Source of the DNA: Candidatus Blochmannia sp. SNP
Lineage (GTDB): Bacteria; Pseudomonadota; Gammaproteobacteria; Enterobacterales; Enterobacteriaceae
Assembly (NCBI RefSeq): GCF_036549215.1
Contig: NZ_CP144371.1
Span: 310,001 to 374,000 of the forward strand
Reading direction: 5' to 3'
Length of the DNA: 64,000 bases
Shown: positions 22,803 to 34,389 of the stretch, piece by piece
Layout of the letters: each line of letters begins with the position of its first letter
How positions within the stretch are numbered: position 1 is the stretch's first letter
The notes under the pieces: generated by a model
The model's database searches: none
What the model saw: only the letters and a program-made list of their open reading frames with translations
Told to the model about the DNA's origin: nothing
Position numbers and translations under genes: made by a program

Positions 22803-24344
22803 ATGTTATTACTTATCTTAATATTTATTCCTTTTATTTTTGGATTGTTATGCTGGCAATCAGAACGCATTGGGTATTGGATGCCTCGTTGGTTTGCTTT
22901 ATCTGGAATGGGTATAACATTTTTTATTACTTTTTTTTTATGGAAAAATAAGTGTGATCATGTGTTAGATGTATATTCAGCAGGGTATGTATTTCCTAAA
23001 TGGCAATTAGAATATATATATCCTTGGATTCCAAGATTTGGAATTAATTTTCATTTAGCGTTAGATGGATTTTCTTTATTAATGGTGACATTATCCGGTT
23101 TTTTAGGATGCATGGCAGTATTATGTTCTTGGTGTGAAATTAATCGTTATCAAGGCCTTTTTTATCTTAATTTATTATGGATTTTAGGTGGAGTTATTGG
23201 TGTTTTTTTGTCAATTGATATGTTTTTATTCTTTTTTTTCTGGGAAATAACGCTTATTCCGATGTATTTTTTAATATCTTTATGGGGACATAAAGAAGTA
23301 AACAGAAGTGATCGTATTAATACTGCTACTAAATTTTTCGTTTATACTCAATTTAGTGGATTATTAATGTTGGTTTCTATTATTACTCTTGTTTCTACAA
23401 ATTATAATATAAACGGGGTATGGTCTTTTGCTTATCAAGATTTATTGAATACAGTATTATCATCGAACATGGAATATTTGATTATGTTAGGATTTTTTTT
23501 TGCTTTTGCAGTAAAAATGCCAATCGTTCCATTTCATGCATGGCTGCCAGATGTTCATAGTCAAGCTCCCACTGCTGGGTCAGTGGATTTAGCAGGAATT
23601 TTATTAAAAACAGCAGCTTATGGATTTTTCCGATTTATTTTACCGTTATTTCCTTGTGCTTCTAAATCTTTTGCCCCGATTGCTATGTGTTTAGGTTTAT
23701 TAAATATTTTTTATGGAGCTTGTATGGCATTTGCACAAACTGATGTTAAGCGTTTAATCGCATACGCTAGTATATCTCACATGGGGTTTGTATTGATCGC
23801 AATTTATAGTGGCGTTCAATTGTCATATCAAGGTGCTGTTATACACATGATTTCTCATAGCTTAACGGTTGCTGGAATGTTAATACTTTGTGGCCAATTA
23901 TATGAACGAATACATACTAGAGATATGCGTTTAATGGGAGGACTATGGAATCGTGTACATTTGATTCCTCCATTTTCTTTATGTTTTGCAGTGGCAACAT
24001 TAGGATTACCGGGCACCGGAAATTTTATTGGAGAAGTAACTATTTTATTTGGTAATTTTAAAGTAGCTCCTATAATTACAATACTAGCTTGTTTTGGGAT
24101 AATATTTTCATCAATTTATTCTCTTATTTTGATACAACGTATGTATTTTGGTCCAATATTAATTAACTCTGTTGGTAGAAGTAAGTTGTTAACGAGTATG
24201 ACATTACGAGAAAAGTGTATCATCATAATATTATTATCGTGTATTTTTTTACTTGGTTTTTTCCCGCAATATATTTTAGATACTTCATCTATAACTATGC
24301 AAAGTATTTATCTTTGGTTAAAAGAATATAATTATTCAATATAA
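22803..24344 (+). CDS. nuoM: NADH-quinone oxidoreductase subunit M
   Basis: NuoM is the middle antiporter-like subunit. Its 513 residues match E. coli (509). The key helix-5 glutamate lies in FFFWEITLIPMYF, the helix-7 lysine in FAVKMPIVPFHAWLPDVHS, and a further signature is KRLIAYASISHMGFV. A 78-base gap follows nuoL and a 33-base gap precedes nuoN. Confidence 0.97.
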   Translation: MLLLILIFIPFIFGLLCWQSERIGYWMPRWFALSGMGITFFITFFLWKNKCDHVLDVYSAGYVFPKWQLEYIYPWIPRFGINFHLALDGFSLLMVTLSGFLGCMAVLCSWCEINRYQGLFYLNLLWILGGVIGVFLSIDMFLFFFFWEITLIPMYFLISLWGHKEVNRSDRINTATKFFVYTQFSGLLMLVSIITLVSTNYNINGVWSFAYQDLLNTVLSSNMEYLIMLGFFFAFAVKMPIVPFHAWLPDVHSQAPTAGSVDLAGILLKTAAYGFFRFILPLFPCASKSFAPIAMCLGLLNIFYGACMAFAQTDVKRLIAYASISHMGFVLIAIYSGVQLSYQGAVIHMISHSLTVAGMLILCGQLYERIHTRDMRLMGGLWNRVHLIPPFSLCFAVATLGLPGTGNFIGEVTILFGNFKVAPIITILACFGIIFSSIYSLILIQRMYFGPILINSVGRSKLLTSMTLREKCIIIILLSCIFLLGFFPQYILDTSSITMQSIYLWLKEYNYSI

Positions 24345-24377
24345 TCATATTGTAACATAATAGGGCTATAATTCTTA

Positions 24378-25877
24378 ATGATAATAACTTGGATACAAAT
24401 AATGGCATTGTTGCCTGTATTAATTATTGGAGTAACAATAATTATCATTCTGCTATCTATTGCATATCGTCGTAATTTATTTCTACATGCTTTGTTGACA
24501 ATATTTGGATTGGGTGTAGCGATGGTGTCACTTGGAATAGTACAACGTCAAGATGTTCAAAATATTTTTCAATCAATATGTATCGATAATTTTGCTTTAT
24601 TATATATAATATTAGTATTAGTTGCTAGTCTAGCAAGTGCTGTATTGGCTTATAATTGGTTACTGAGTTATCCAAATAATCGTGATGAATTTTATTTACT
24701 GCTACTTATTTCTAGTATTGGCGGGGTACTATTGGCGAGTGCTAGTCATTTGGGCATATTATTTTTAGGAATAGAATTAATTTCATTACCGTTATTTGGA
24801 TTGATAGGTTATTCTTTCTTTAAAAAATTTTCTTTAGAAGCAAGTATTAAATATATTATATTATCTGGAATATCTTCATCATTTATATTGTTTGGTATAG
24901 CGTTAATATATGCTGTAACTGGTTGTTTATCTTTTACTAGTATTAGTTGTGTATTACATCTCATCACATCGAACCAGTCTATGCTGGTGTTAATTATAGG
25001 ATTGGGTATGGTGATGGTAGGGTTTGGATTTAAATTATCATTGGTTCCATTTCATTTATGGACTCCTGATGTATATCAGGGAGCTCCGTCTTCAGTTTCG
25101 CTATATTTAACAACTAGTAGTAAAATAGCCATAATATCAGTTTTAATACGATTGTTTATGATTTTTCCTGATCAGTATAATAAGATATTTTATATATTTT
25201 TATCAGGAACTGCATGTTGTTCAACTTTATTTGGAAATTTAATGGCCATTAAACAAAATAATATTAAGCGGGTTTTAGCTTATTCTTCGATTGCGCATAT
25301 AGGTTATGCATTAATTGGTGTAATTTCAGCGTTACAAACTAATCCAATGGCTTTAGAAGCCATTGGTATTTATTTAATAAGCTATTTGCTTGCTAATATA
25401 GGGGCATTTGGCGTTATTGCTATCATGTCAGTTTTTTGTGTTGATGCGCATACAGATGTATTATTTACATATCGTGGTCTTTTTTGGCGTCAACCAATGT
25501 TATCAGTGTTATTTACAATTATAATATTATCTTTAGCAGGCATACCGATGACGTTAGGTTTTATTGGTAAATTTTATTTATTTGTGTTAGGGATAAATAG
25601 TCAATTATGGTGGCTTACTATTTTTATAGCAATGGGTAGTGTTATTAGTATAATTTATTATTTAAAAATTATAATAAATTTATATCTCAATCCTAGTAGA
25701 AACTATCTTGTTGGTATTAATTCTTCTAATGTTGCATCTAGTTGGATTATTACTCCGAATGGAATATTAGTGATTGTTGTGTCTTTTTTTATATTATTTT
25801 TAGGACTATATCCACAACCTATGATTTACTTCGTTCATTTAATACATTCATCAGGTAATGCGATTGGATTATTTTAG
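24378..25877 (+). CDS. nuoN: NADH-quinone oxidoreductase subunit N
   Basis: NuoN is the antiporter-like subunit nearest the quinone module and the last gene of the operon. It has 499 residues (E. coli about 485) and about 14 hydrophobic helices. The family glutamate is in [15 protein letters not shown], the lysine motif is [19 protein letters not shown], and [16 protein letters not shown] is conserved. It converges on yfaE; the 100-base gap contains no clear terminator. Confidence 0.96.
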   Translation: MIITWIQIMALLPVLIIGVTIIIILLSIAYRRNLFLHALLTIFGLGVAMVSLGIVQRQDVQNIFQSICIDNFALLYIILVLVASLASAVLAYNWLLSYPNNRDEFYLLLLISSIGGVLLASASHLGILFLGIELISLPLFGLIGYSFFKKFSLEASIKYIILSGISSSFILFGIALIYAVTGCLSFTSISCVLHLITSNQSMLVLIIGLGMVMVGFGFKLSLVPFHLWTPDVYQGAPSSVSLYLTTSSKIAIISVLIRLFMIFPDQYNKIFYIFLSGTACCSTLFGNLMAIKQNNIKRVLAYSSIAHIGYALIGVISALQTNPMALEAIGIYLISYLLANIGAFGVIAIMSVFCVDAHTDVLFTYRGLFWRQPMLSVLFTIIILSLAGIPMTLGFIGKFYLFVLGINSQLWWLTIFIAMGSVISIIYYLKIIINLYLNPSRNYLVGINSSNVASSWIITPNGILVIVVSFFILFLGLYPQPMIYFVHLIHSSGNAIGLF

Positions 25878-25979
25878 ATAATAAAATATGACTATAAATA
25901 TATATAATATGAATAATTTAATAAATTAATCTCTGCATGCATATATTTTAATGAAAATATTATTTATTCTGAACATGTG

Positions 25980-26264
25980 TCATAATAATTTTAATATAAT
26001 ATGTTCTATAGGAGCACAACAGCAAGTCAGAATTTCATTGGAACTAACATAACTTAAAGGTTCTTTATGATATCGTACTTTTCCTTTTATTAATAAGGCG
26101 CGGCAACTTCCACAATAACCTGATCGGCATTGATAATTTATCAGCGGTATATGATGGTGTATTTCTAACGCTTCTAACAAAGAACGATATGTTTTATTAT
26201 TATTAGAAAATTGTATATTTATATATTTTTCTGAAAAAATAAGTATTTTACAGTTGAAAATCAT
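25980..26264 (-). CDS. yfaE: YfaE, [2Fe-2S] ferredoxin for ribonucleotide reductase maintenance
   Basis: YfaE is a plant-type ferredoxin that reduces the diferric NrdB and helps regenerate its tyrosyl radical. The ligands are visible as CRSGYCGSC and CCC near the C-terminus. It has 94 residues from the chosen ATG (E. coli 84). Two earlier in-frame ATGs (starting at 26273 and 26276) lie too close to the only ribosome-binding site, AAGGA, so the internal ATG is preferred. It overlaps the end of nrdB by 17 bases, as befits translational coupling. Confidence 0.9.
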   Translation of the reverse strand: MIFNCKILIFSEKYINIQFSNNNKTYRSLLEALEIHHHIPLINYQCRSGYCGSCRALLIKGKVRYHKEPLSYVSSNEILTCCCAPIEHIILKLL

Positions 26265-27378
26265 TAAATTCATCATCCTTAATATTAGAATCTATTTGGC
26301 CTACTAGATAAGAACTAGCTTCTACTTCTTGGGGTGCTACTTGAACATTGTCTGATGATAACCAAGAGTTAATCCAGGGTATTACATTAGATTTAGTGCT
26401 AAAGGGTATTTTTAGACCGATTGCTTGCATACGCATATTGGTAATATATTCAATATATTGACAAAGTATATCTTTGTTTAAACCTATCATAGAACCATCT
26501 TTGAATAAATATTTAGCCCAATTTTTTTCTTGTTCTGCAGCCATTAAGAATAGCTCATAACTTTCTTCTTGACATTCTGCACTGATGTCAGCCATTTCTG
26601 GATCATCTAATCTAGAGCGCATTAAATTGAGGATATGTTGGGTAGAGTTTAAATGTAAGGCCTCATCACGGGCTATAAATCGTATGATTTTTGCATTGCC
26701 TTCCATGAGTTTTCGTTCAGCAAATGCAAAAGAGCAAGCGAAACTTACATAAAAACGAATAGCTTCTAACACGTTAACGCTAATTAGACACAAATATAAC
26801 TTTTTTTTGAGTTCATGTAAGTTTACTGTGACAGTTTTATTATTAATACGATGGATTCCAGGTCCTAAAATATGATAATAACTGGTTAATTCAATTAAAT
26901 TATCATAGTACATTGCAATATCCTTTGCTCGTTTTAAAATTTCTTTGTTACTGATAATATCATCGAATATTAAGGACGGATGATTAACAATATTACGAAT
27001 AATATGAGTATAAGAACGGGAGTGGATTGTTTCAAAAAATGACCAAGTTTCTACCCAAGTTTCTAGTTCTGGTATTGAGATTAATGGTAATAGAGCTATA
27101 TTGGGGCTTCGTCCTTGAATAGAATCTAATAATGTTTGATATTTTAAGTTGCTAATGAAAATGTGTTTTTCGTGTTCTGGTAATGATTGAAAATCTATTC
27201 GATCTTTGGAGATATCTATTTCTTCTGGGCGCCAAAAAAAAGAAAGTTGTTTTTCGATTAGTTTTTCAAAAATGGAATGTTTTTGTTGGTCAAATCGAGC
27301 AATATTCACTGGTTGTCCTAAAAACATTGGTTCAAGTAGTTGATTATTTTTATTTTGAGAGAAAGTTGTATAAATCAT
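26248..27378 (-). CDS. nrdB: ribonucleoside-diphosphate reductase 1 subunit beta
   Basis: NrdB holds the diiron-tyrosyl radical cofactor of aerobic class Ia ribonucleotide reductase. The radical tyrosine lies in [12 protein letters not shown], and the iron ligands are in the EARDEALH-type block ([14 protein letters not shown]) and ETIHSRSY. From the ATG at 27378, preceded by AGGAAC, it has 376 residues, exactly the E. coli length. An upstream TTG-initiated extension of nine residues is not homologous and is rejected. The C-terminal NDFQL tail that docks to NrdA is preserved. Confidence 0.97.
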   Translation of the reverse strand: MIYTTFSQNKNNQLLEPMFLGQPVNIARFDQQKHSIFEKLIEKQLSFFWRPEEIDISKDRIDFQSLPEHEKHIFISNLKYQTLLDSIQGRSPNIALLPLISIPELETWVETWSFFETIHSRSYTHIIRNIVNHPSLIFDDIISNKEILKRAKDIAMYYDNLIELTSYYHILGPGIHRINNKTVTVNLHELKKKLYLCLISVNVLEAIRFYVSFACSFAFAERKLMEGNAKIIRFIARDEALHLNSTQHILNLMRSRLDDPEMADISAECQEESYELFLMAAEQEKNWAKYLFKDGSMIGLNKDILCQYIEYITNMRMQAIGLKIPFSTKSNVIPWINSWLSSDNVQVAPQEVEASSYLVGQIDSNIKDDEFNDFQL

Positions 27379-27447
27379 CTTTGTTCCTATATTAAAGCGA
27401 AACATGAATATATGATTGAGACTGTAGATAATATAGTAATCGTATTT

Positions 27448-29730
27448 TTAAATTACACAAGCATCACTAGTACATATATTAGATTGATTATGTGATATTA
27501 TTTTATGTATATCTTGAGCGCCATCACGAGTGTTATGATAGTATAATGTTTTGATACCAAGTCTATATGCATACAATAGATCCGAAAGTAGTTGTTTCAT
27601 GGGAACTTTGGATTTCGGAAAACGAGACGGATCGTAATTAGTATTAGTTGAAATAGATTGATCAATAAATTTTTGCATAATCCCTACCAATTGTAGATAT
27701 CCTCGATTATTTGGTATTTGCCATAATAATTCATAAGCAGATTCTAGTCTAATAAACTCAGGTACTACTTGTCGTAAAACTCCATCTTTTGAAGTTTTTA
27801 TGCTAATGTAACCTCTAGGAGGTTCTATTCCATTAGTAGCATTGGAAATTTGTGACGAAGTTTCTGATGGCATTAATGCAGATAATGTAGAATTTCGCAA
27901 TCCATATTGTCTGATTTTAGTACGCAAATCTTCCCAGTTATAATGTAATGGTTCATTAATAAAAAAATTGAGATCTTTTTTATACGTATCAATGGGTAGT
28001 ATACCTTTTGCATATGAAGTATCATTAAACCATTCACAAGATCCTTTTTCTTTGGCTAAATTATTAGAGGCTTTTAATAGATAATATTGAATAGCCTCAA
28101 AAGTACGATGTGTTAGTTTATTAGCACTGCCATCTGAATAACGTACTCCATGCTTGGCTAGATAATAAGCATAATTAATTACTCCAATTCCTAAAGAACG
28201 TCTGCTTATAGCACTACGTTGCGCTGCAGGAATAGGGTAATCTTGATAATCTAATAGAGCATCAAGAGCACGTACTATCAGAGTAGATAGTTCAGATAAA
28301 TCATCAAGATTTTCAATATTACCAAGATTGAAAGCAGATAATGTGCATAAAGCAATTTCACCATTATAGTCATTAATATTATTTAAAGGTTTTGTTGGTA
28401 ACGTTATTTCTAAGCATAAATTAGATTGACGAATGGGTGTAGTGGTACTGTTAAAGGGGCTATGAGTATTACAGTGATCTGTATGTTGAATATAAATTCT
28501 TCCAGTAGAGGCTCTTTCTTGCATCATTAAAGAAAACAGTTCTATTGCTTTTATTTTGCGGTGTCTAATATTTCGATTATTTTCATATATTTCATATAAG
28601 CGCTCAAATTCATTTTGATTAGTAAAAAAAGCTTCATATAATCCGGGGACATCGGATGGGCTAAATAGTGTAATATATTTGCCTTGAATGAGGCGTTGAT
28701 ACATTAATTTATTAATTTGTACGCCATAGTCTAAATGACGTATTCGATTGGAATCAATGCCACGATTATTTTTTAAAACAAGTAAATTTTCTATCTCTAA
28801 ATGCCAAATAGGATAAAATAATGTAGCGGCTCCGCCACGCACACCTCCTTGAGAACATGATTTTACTGCTGTTTGAAAATGTTTATAGAATGGAATACAT
28901 CCAGTATGAAATGCTTCTCCATTACGTATTGGACTGCCTAATGCTCTAATGCGTCCAGCATTAATGCCTATTCCAGCGCGTTGTGCAACATATTTTACAA
29001 TAGCGCTAGACGTTGCATTAATAGAATCAAGACTATCATCACATTCGATTAATACACAGGAGCTAAATTGGCGCGTAGGTGTACGTACACCAGACATAAT
29101 AGGTGTTGCTAAAGAAATTTTGAAAGTTGAAATTGCATTGTAAAATTGTTTGATATAATTCATACGAGTTTTTTGAGGATATTTAGAAAATAAACAAGCT
29201 GCAGTTAATATATATAAAAATTGAGCGCTTTCGTAAATTTCTCCAGTTACTCGATTTTGTACTAAGTATTTTCCTTCCAATTGTTTTATAGCAGCATATG
29301 AAAAATTCATGTCTCTCCAATGATCAATGAATGTATCCATTTGATCAAATTCTTCCACATTATAATCATCTAGTAAATGTTTATCATATTTACCAATTTT
29401 TACCAATCGTAATACATGATTGTAAAGTTTTGGTGGTTCAAATTGACCATAAGCTTTTTTACGTAAATGAAATACTGCTAATCGTGCTGCTAGATATTGG
29501 TAGTCTGGTTCTTCTTCAGAAATCAAGTCTGCTGCTGATTTTATGATAGTTTCTTGAATGTCAGAAGTTTTTATTCCGTTATAAAATTGTATGTGAGAAC
29601 GTAATTCTACTTGCGAAACAGAAACTTTTTTCAGGCCTTTTGCAGCCCAATTAATAACTCGGTGAATTTTGTCAAGATTAATAGGTTCGTGATGACCGTT
29701 TCGTTTAGTAACTAGTAGAGTTTGATTCAT
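27448..29730 (-). CDS. nrdA: ribonucleoside-diphosphate reductase 1 subunit alpha
   Basis: NrdA is the catalytic and allosteric subunit reducing NDPs to dNDPs. It has 760 residues (E. coli 761). The N-terminal ATP-cone begins VTKRNGHHEPINLDKI. The active-site cysteines are in FSSCVLIECDDS, NLCLEITLP and ALCTLSAFNLGN, with the radical-handling Glu in the second block. The C-terminal shuttle pair is CTSDAC. It is 70 bases upstream of nrdB, giving the standard nrdA-nrdB-yfaE operon. Its promoter must lie in the spacer to the right. Confidence 0.97.
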   Translation of the reverse strand: MNQTLLVTKRNGHHEPINLDKIHRVINWAAKGLKKVSVSQVELRSHIQFYNGIKTSDIQETIIKSAADLISEEEPDYQYLAARLAVFHLRKKAYGQFEPPKLYNHVLRLVKIGKYDKHLLDDYNVEEFDQMDTFIDHWRDMNFSYAAIKQLEGKYLVQNRVTGEIYESAQFLYILTAACLFSKYPQKTRMNYIKQFYNAISTFKISLATPIMSGVRTPTRQFSSCVLIECDDSLDSINATSSAIVKYVAQRAGIGINAGRIRALGSPIRNGEAFHTGCIPFYKHFQTAVKSCSQGGVRGGAATLFYPIWHLEIENLLVLKNNRGIDSNRIRHLDYGVQINKLMYQRLIQGKYITLFSPSDVPGLYEAFFTNQNEFERLYEIYENNRNIRHRKIKAIELFSLMMQERASTGRIYIQHTDHCNTHSPFNSTTTPIRQSNLCLEITLPTKPLNNINDYNGEIALCTLSAFNLGNIENLDDLSELSTLIVRALDALLDYQDYPIPAAQRSAISRRSLGIGVINYAYYLAKHGVRYSDGSANKLTHRTFEAIQYYLLKASNNLAKEKGSCEWFNDTSYAKGILPIDTYKKDLNFFINEPLHYNWEDLRTKIRQYGLRNSTLSALMPSETSSQISNATNGIEPPRGYISIKTSKDGVLRQVVPEFIRLESAYELLWQIPNNRGYLQLVGIMQKFIDQSISTNTNYDPSRFPKSKVPMKQLLSDLLYAYRLGIKTLYYHNTRDGAQDIHKIISHNQSNICTSDACVI

Positions 29731-30174
29731 ATAAGTACATGCCTATTTTAAAATACTAATAGTATTAGTCACAGTAATTCGTTATGAATAAATTCTAACT
29801 TAGATTTGTAGTACAATAATGAATTAATGATGACATTATAATTTTTGTGTGTAAAAAATAATAATAATAATAATTACATAGCAATATAAGTGAAGAACGT
29901 TTTATTATTTCAATTTGATATAAGTATTTGAAAAATTCATTGTGTCACAAAAGCCCATTATCACATTATATTATATTATTTTTTAATTTTAAACGTATCG
30001 AAACAAATGCATTGTGTTTTAATGAATTATTGGAAATATTGTTTGTTTTTAATATGATCATTTAATTTGGATTATACTTTTGAAGATTATATTTGTTATA
30101 TTAAATTATCTTTTAATAATATAAATATTTATTAGAGTAATTATATTAATATTTATATCTAGATATAGGAGTAT
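29731..30174. other. spacer between nrdA and ubiG
   Basis: It contains the upstream region of nrdA. An 11-base odd palindrome TTGTGTCACAA (29940-29950) and a (TAA)n trinucleotide run around 29857-29875 stand out. The E. coli nrdA promoter is controlled by DnaA, Fis and NrdR, but I cannot identify a convincing DnaA or NrdR box here. No coding remnant is seen. Confidence 0.5.
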
Positions 30175-30909
30175 TTATTTTCGTTGAGTGTGCAAAATAT
30201 AGTTTATATCAATGTTGTGTATTAAGGTACATTTATTTGTAAAAGGGTTATAATGTAAGCCAGTGATGTTTTGTTCTTCTAAAATGGTAGAGTCAATCCA
30301 TTTTAGAAGCTCGGACGGAGTAATAAATTTGTTAAAATCGTGAGTGCCTTTTGGGATAAGGCGTAAGAAATATTCAGCACCTATTATAATTAATAGCCAT
30401 GACTTAAAAGTACGATTTAATGTAGAAAAAAATACTGATCCATTTATTTTGATCATGGTGGAGCAGGCATAAATAATTGATATAGGATCTGATACATGTT
30501 CTAGAACTTCCATACAGGTTATTACATCATAGTAATTAATATGATTGATAGCATGATTTTTTACTGTTTCTTGTGTGTAGTAAATATTTAGGCCTTGGTT
30601 TAAGGCATGTAATTTTGCTGCTTCTAAAGCAGAAGTACTTATATCCAATCCAATAACTTTTGCTCCTGCTTGTGCCATACTTTCTGATAAAATACCCCCT
30701 CCGCATCCAACGTCTAATACTTTTTTGCCAAATAGTCCATTACTGTGTTCGATAATATAATTAAAACGTGTCAAATTGATATGATGTAATGGTTTAAATA
30801 TATTGTAAGGACCCCACCATTGAGATAAAGATGCGTTAAATTTATTAATTACTTTTTTATTTATATTTTTTTGAGTTACTGTAGGTTTATCGATAATTAT
30901 GTCTTTCAT
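30175..30909 (-). CDS. ubiG: ubiquinone biosynthesis O-methyltransferase UbiG
   Basis: UbiG performs both O-methylations in ubiquinone synthesis, supplying the electron acceptor for NDH-1. It is a class I SAM methyltransferase. Motif I is DVGCGGG near residue 65, GLDIS follows, and EVLEHV is the post-II block. It has 244 residues (E. coli about 240). The ATG is preceded by CAGGAG at ideal spacing. It is divergent from gyrA, the same arrangement as in E. coli. Confidence 0.95.
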   Translation of the reverse strand: MKDIIIDKPTVTQKNINKKVINKFNASLSQWWGPYNIFKPLHHINLTRFNYIIEHSNGLFGKKVLDVGCGGGILSESMAQAGAKVIGLDISTSALEAAKLHALNQGLNIYYTQETVKNHAINHINYYDVITCMEVLEHVSDPISIIYACSTMIKINGSVFFSTLNRTFKSWLLIIIGAEYFLRLIPKGTHDFNKFITPSELLKWIDSTILEEQNITGLHYNPFTNKCTLIHNIDINYILHTQRK

Positions 30910-31153
30910 GTTAAGATTCTCCTGAAATAATAAATGTGAAATTTTATATATTTATTTTAGCAATATAAATGATTCACAAAACTGTTAGTTTATTAAAATA
31001 TGATCACAAATGAAATGATATATATACAATGATGAATGCATTTATTTTTGAGGAATAATTTTATATTTTTAAATGGTTTATGTTGTAGATTATAGATGAT
31101 TTAAGTTAATTTCTAGTATATATAACTAAAGAATAAATGGAGGGTATAAATGC

Positions 31154-33709
31154 ATGAATAATTTTGCCAAAGAAATTACACAGATTGATGTAGAAGAAGA
31201 ATTAACTCGTTCTTATTTAGATTATGCTATGTCGGTAATTGTTGGACGTGCATTACCAGATGTACGAGACGGATTAAAACCTGTGCATCGTCGTGTATTA
31301 TTTGCTATGCAAGTGCTTGGCAATTATTGGAATAGAGGTTATAAAAAATCAGCTAGAGTAGTAGGTGATGTTATTGGAAAATATCATCCTCATGGAGATG
31401 CTGCAGTGTATGAAACTATTGTACGTATGGTACAACCTTTTTTAATGCGTTATGCTCTGGTAGATGGACAGGGTAATTTTGGATCAGTAGATGGAGATCC
31501 AGCAGCAGCTATGCGTTATACTGAAGTACGTATGTCTAAAATAGCAAATGAATTGTTATTAGATTTAGAAAAGGAAACTGTGGATTATGAATTTAATTAT
31601 GATGGTACTGAAAAGATTCCAGGAGTTCTACCCGCTAGAATCCCGAATCTTTTAATTAATGGTTCTGCTGGAATTGCTGTAGGGATGGCTACAAATATTC
31701 CTCCTCACAATCTTTCTGAAGTAATTAATGGATGTTTAGCATTTATAGATAACGAGGATATTACTACTGAAGGATTAATGCAATATATTCCAGGTCCAGA
31801 TTTTCCTACTGCTGCCATTATAAATGATTGCAGTGGCCTTCAAGAGGCATACAGTACTGGACGAGGGAAAATTTGTATTCGTGCTCGAGCAGAAATTGAG
31901 ACTGATGTGAAAAGTGGTCGTGAGTCTATTGTAATATATGAAATTCCTTATCAAGTTAATAAGGCTCGATTATTGGAAAAAATAGCTGAACTGACAAAAA
32001 TAAAACGTATTGAAGGAATATATAATTTGCGTGATGAATCTGATAAAGATGGTATGCGAATAGTTATTGAAATTAAACGTGATGCGATTAGTGAGATTAT
32101 TTTAAATAATTTGTATTCTTTAACTTCTTTACAAACTTCATTTGGCATTAATATGGTGGCTTTACATCAAGGTCAACCAAAGATTATGTCATTAAAAGAT
32201 GTTTTATCTGCTTTTGTATACCATCGTCGTTCAGTAGTAGTACGTCGTTCTATGTTTGAATTAAAAAAAGCTCGGAATCGTATTCATATTATAGAGGGAT
32301 TAGCTACTGCATTATTTAATATTGATTCAATTATTGAGCTTGTTCGTAAATCTGATAGTTCTACAGAAGCTAGTTCTATTTTAATGTCATCATCCTGGAA
32401 ATTGAGTAATATTCTTGATATGAGGCAAGCAAATTTTATTAATTTTACTGAATTTGATCAATCAGAAGTAAACAATGTCATTCGTAATAATCAATATTAT
32501 TTTACTAAAGATCAGGCTCAAGCTATTTTAGATTTGAAATTGCATAAACTTACCACTTTAGAACATGAAAAATTATTGAAAGAATACAGTAGTTTGCTAG
32601 AAAAGATAAAGAATTTAATTTCTATTTTGAAGGATCCAAAATGTCTTATGGCAGTAATCCGACAAGAATTGCTGACTATAAAAGAAGAATATAATGATCC
32701 TCGTCGTACTGAAATTAGTAGTAATATTGAAAATATTAATGTTGAGAATTTGATTAATCAACGGGATGTAGTAGTGACTTTGTCGTATCAAGGTTATGTT
32801 AAATATCAACCATTAACAGATTATGAAGCACAAAAACGAGGGGGGAAGGGAAAGTTAGCAACACGAATTAAAGAGGAAGATTTTATTACTCGATTATTAG
32901 TAGCTAATACTCATGATACAATTTTGTTATTTTCTAATTATGGGCGTATATATTGGATGAAGGTTTATCGGTTGCCAGAAGCTAGTCGTGGATCACGAGG
33001 TAAGCCGATTATCAATCTATTACCATTGGATGTGAATGAACGTATTACTGCTATTTTGCCTATTCAGAATTATACAACAGGATATCAAGTTTTTATGGCA
33101 ACTAGTAGTGGACTTGTAAAAAAAACATCACTCACTGAATTTAGTCGACCACGTAATGTTGGTATTATTGCTCTAAATCTTAATGATGGTGATGAATTGA
33201 TTGGTGCTGATATAACTGATGGTAGTAATGAAGTAATGTTATTTACTGCTTACGGGAAAGTGGTGAGGTTTAAAGAAACACAAGTACGTAGTGTGGGGCG
33301 TTCAGCAATTGGGGTAAAAGGGATTCATTTATTACAAGGTGATCGTGTGGTATCTTTGATTATACCAAAAGATAAGAGTTCTATTCTTACTGTTACTCAA
33401 AATGGTTTTGGAAAACGTACTAATCAATTAGAATATCCAATTAAGTCGCGTGCTACTCAAGGTGTTATTTCTATTAAAGTTACAGAGAGAAATGGTAATG
33501 TAGTTGGTGCTGTACAAGTAAATCAAGCTGATCAGATAGTAATGATCACTGACTCAGGTCGATTAGTTCGCACTCGTGTTTCTGAAGTTAATATTATTAG
33601 ACGTAATACTCAAGGAGTTATGTTAATTCGTATTGCTCCTGATGAACGTGTAGTTGGATTACAGCGTGTTGTAGAATCTGTAGAGAGTGAAGATAGATTT
33701 GTTTGTTGA
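31154..33709 (+). CDS. gyrA: DNA gyrase subunit A
   Basis: GyrA is the DNA-cleaving subunit of gyrase. Residue numbering matches E. coli at the N-terminus. The catalytic Tyr122 is in [10 protein letters not shown]. The C-terminal DNA-wrapping domain has its GyrA box (QKRGGKG). The protein has 851 residues against about 875, because the acidic C-terminal tail is missing; it stops at EDRFVC. In the quinolone-resistance region E. coli Ser83 is Ala and Asp87 is Glu ([11 protein letters not shown]). A GGAGGG ribosome-binding site lies 12 bases upstream of the chosen ATG. Confidence 0.97.
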   Translation: MNNFAKEITQIDVEEELTRSYLDYAMSVIVGRALPDVRDGLKPVHRRVLFAMQVLGNYWNRGYKKSARVVGDVIGKYHPHGDAAVYETIVRMVQPFLMRYALVDGQGNFGSVDGDPAAAMRYTEVRMSKIANELLLDLEKETVDYEFNYDGTEKIPGVLPARIPNLLINGSAGIAVGMATNIPPHNLSEVINGCLAFIDNEDITTEGLMQYIPGPDFPTAAIINDCSGLQEAYSTGRGKICIRARAEIETDVKSGRESIVIYEIPYQVNKARLLEKIAELTKIKRIEGIYNLRDESDKDGMRIVIEIKRDAISEIILNNLYSLTSLQTSFGINMVALHQGQPKIMSLKDVLSAFVYHRRSVVVRRSMFELKKARNRIHIIEGLATALFNIDSIIELVRKSDSSTEASSILMSSSWKLSNILDMRQANFINFTEFDQSEVNNVIRNNQYYFTKDQAQAILDLKLHKLTTLEHEKLLKEYSSLLEKIKNLISILKDPKCLMAVIRQELLTIKEEYNDPRRTEISSNIENINVENLINQRDVVVTLSYQGYVKYQPLTDYEAQKRGGKGKLATRIKEEDFITRLLVANTHDTILLFSNYGRIYWMKVYRLPEASRGSRGKPIINLLPLDVNERITAILPIQNYTTGYQVFMATSSGLVKKTSLTEFSRPRNVGIIALNLNDGDELIGADITDGSNEVMLFTAYGKVVRFKETQVRSVGRSAIGVKGIHLLQGDRVVSLIIPKDKSSILTVTQNGFGKRTNQLEYPIKSRATQGVISIKVTERNGNVVGAVQVNQADQIVMITDSGRLVRTRVSEVNIIRRNTQGVMLIRIAPDERVVGLQRVVESVESEDRFVC

Positions 33710-34389
33710 TTAAGTATTATATATAATTTGATTGCGATATTAGTTATTAACTTTCTTGATAATAAAGTGTATAAAACAATTTTGAAATATTTTATCTCCT
33801 TAAAATTAATGTTATGTTGTACAATTGCTTAATTGTACGTTTTTTGATATATATATTATTAATATGTGATATATAGTGATTATTTATAAAAATTAAGATT
33901 TAGATAATTACTTGATGATTAATAAAATAATTAATTGAGAACAACGGTAATAGTTAAATTGAGATAAGGGTAGTATGTATATAATTTAAATTATGAGAAA
34001 ATCATTTGTTATTCATGTTGAATATAATGACTAGACGTAATATGATATTTAATAATAGAAACTATTAGATGGGTAATCTATGACAGATAGGAGAATAGTT
34101 ACTTATTAGATAATAAATTCTATTTATATAGATCGCTTTGGAGGTGTTTGTTTTATTATATAAAAGTTTAGTGTTTGATATGTATTGTTGAACATAATAG
34201 GATTGTTTAAAAATTTCGTTTTATTTTTAATATTATAATATGATTAATATAAAATAAGAGTATTAGATGGTTTTAGTATACGATATCAGTTAATAGGTAT
34301 TAATATATGTTGTTGTGATTGTTACTAAAAAATTAATGTCAGATTTAGGCATTGAATTGTTAGTGGTATTATTTATTACATAATGAGGT
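33710..34389. other. spacer between gyrA and the porin gene
   Basis: After the gyrA terminator about 540 bases remain without a gene. In E. coli the regulatory RNA micF and the rcs genes lie in this interval. I find neither Rcs coding sequence nor a structure I can support as MicF. The region should hold the porin promoter; OmpR sites cannot be called by eye. Confidence 0.5.
33819..33845 (+). terminator. intrinsic terminator of gyrA
   Basis: A perfect 8-bp stem GTACAATT/AATTGTAC with a GCTT loop is followed by GTTTTTT, about 110 bases after the gyrA stop codon. This is a standard rho-independent terminator layout. Confidence 0.75.

Noticed and set aside
29857-29875. (TAA)n trinucleotide run upstream of nrdA as a regulatory site
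   Set aside because: Short slippage microsatellite with no dyad symmetry; similar runs occur elsewhere, including in hisB.
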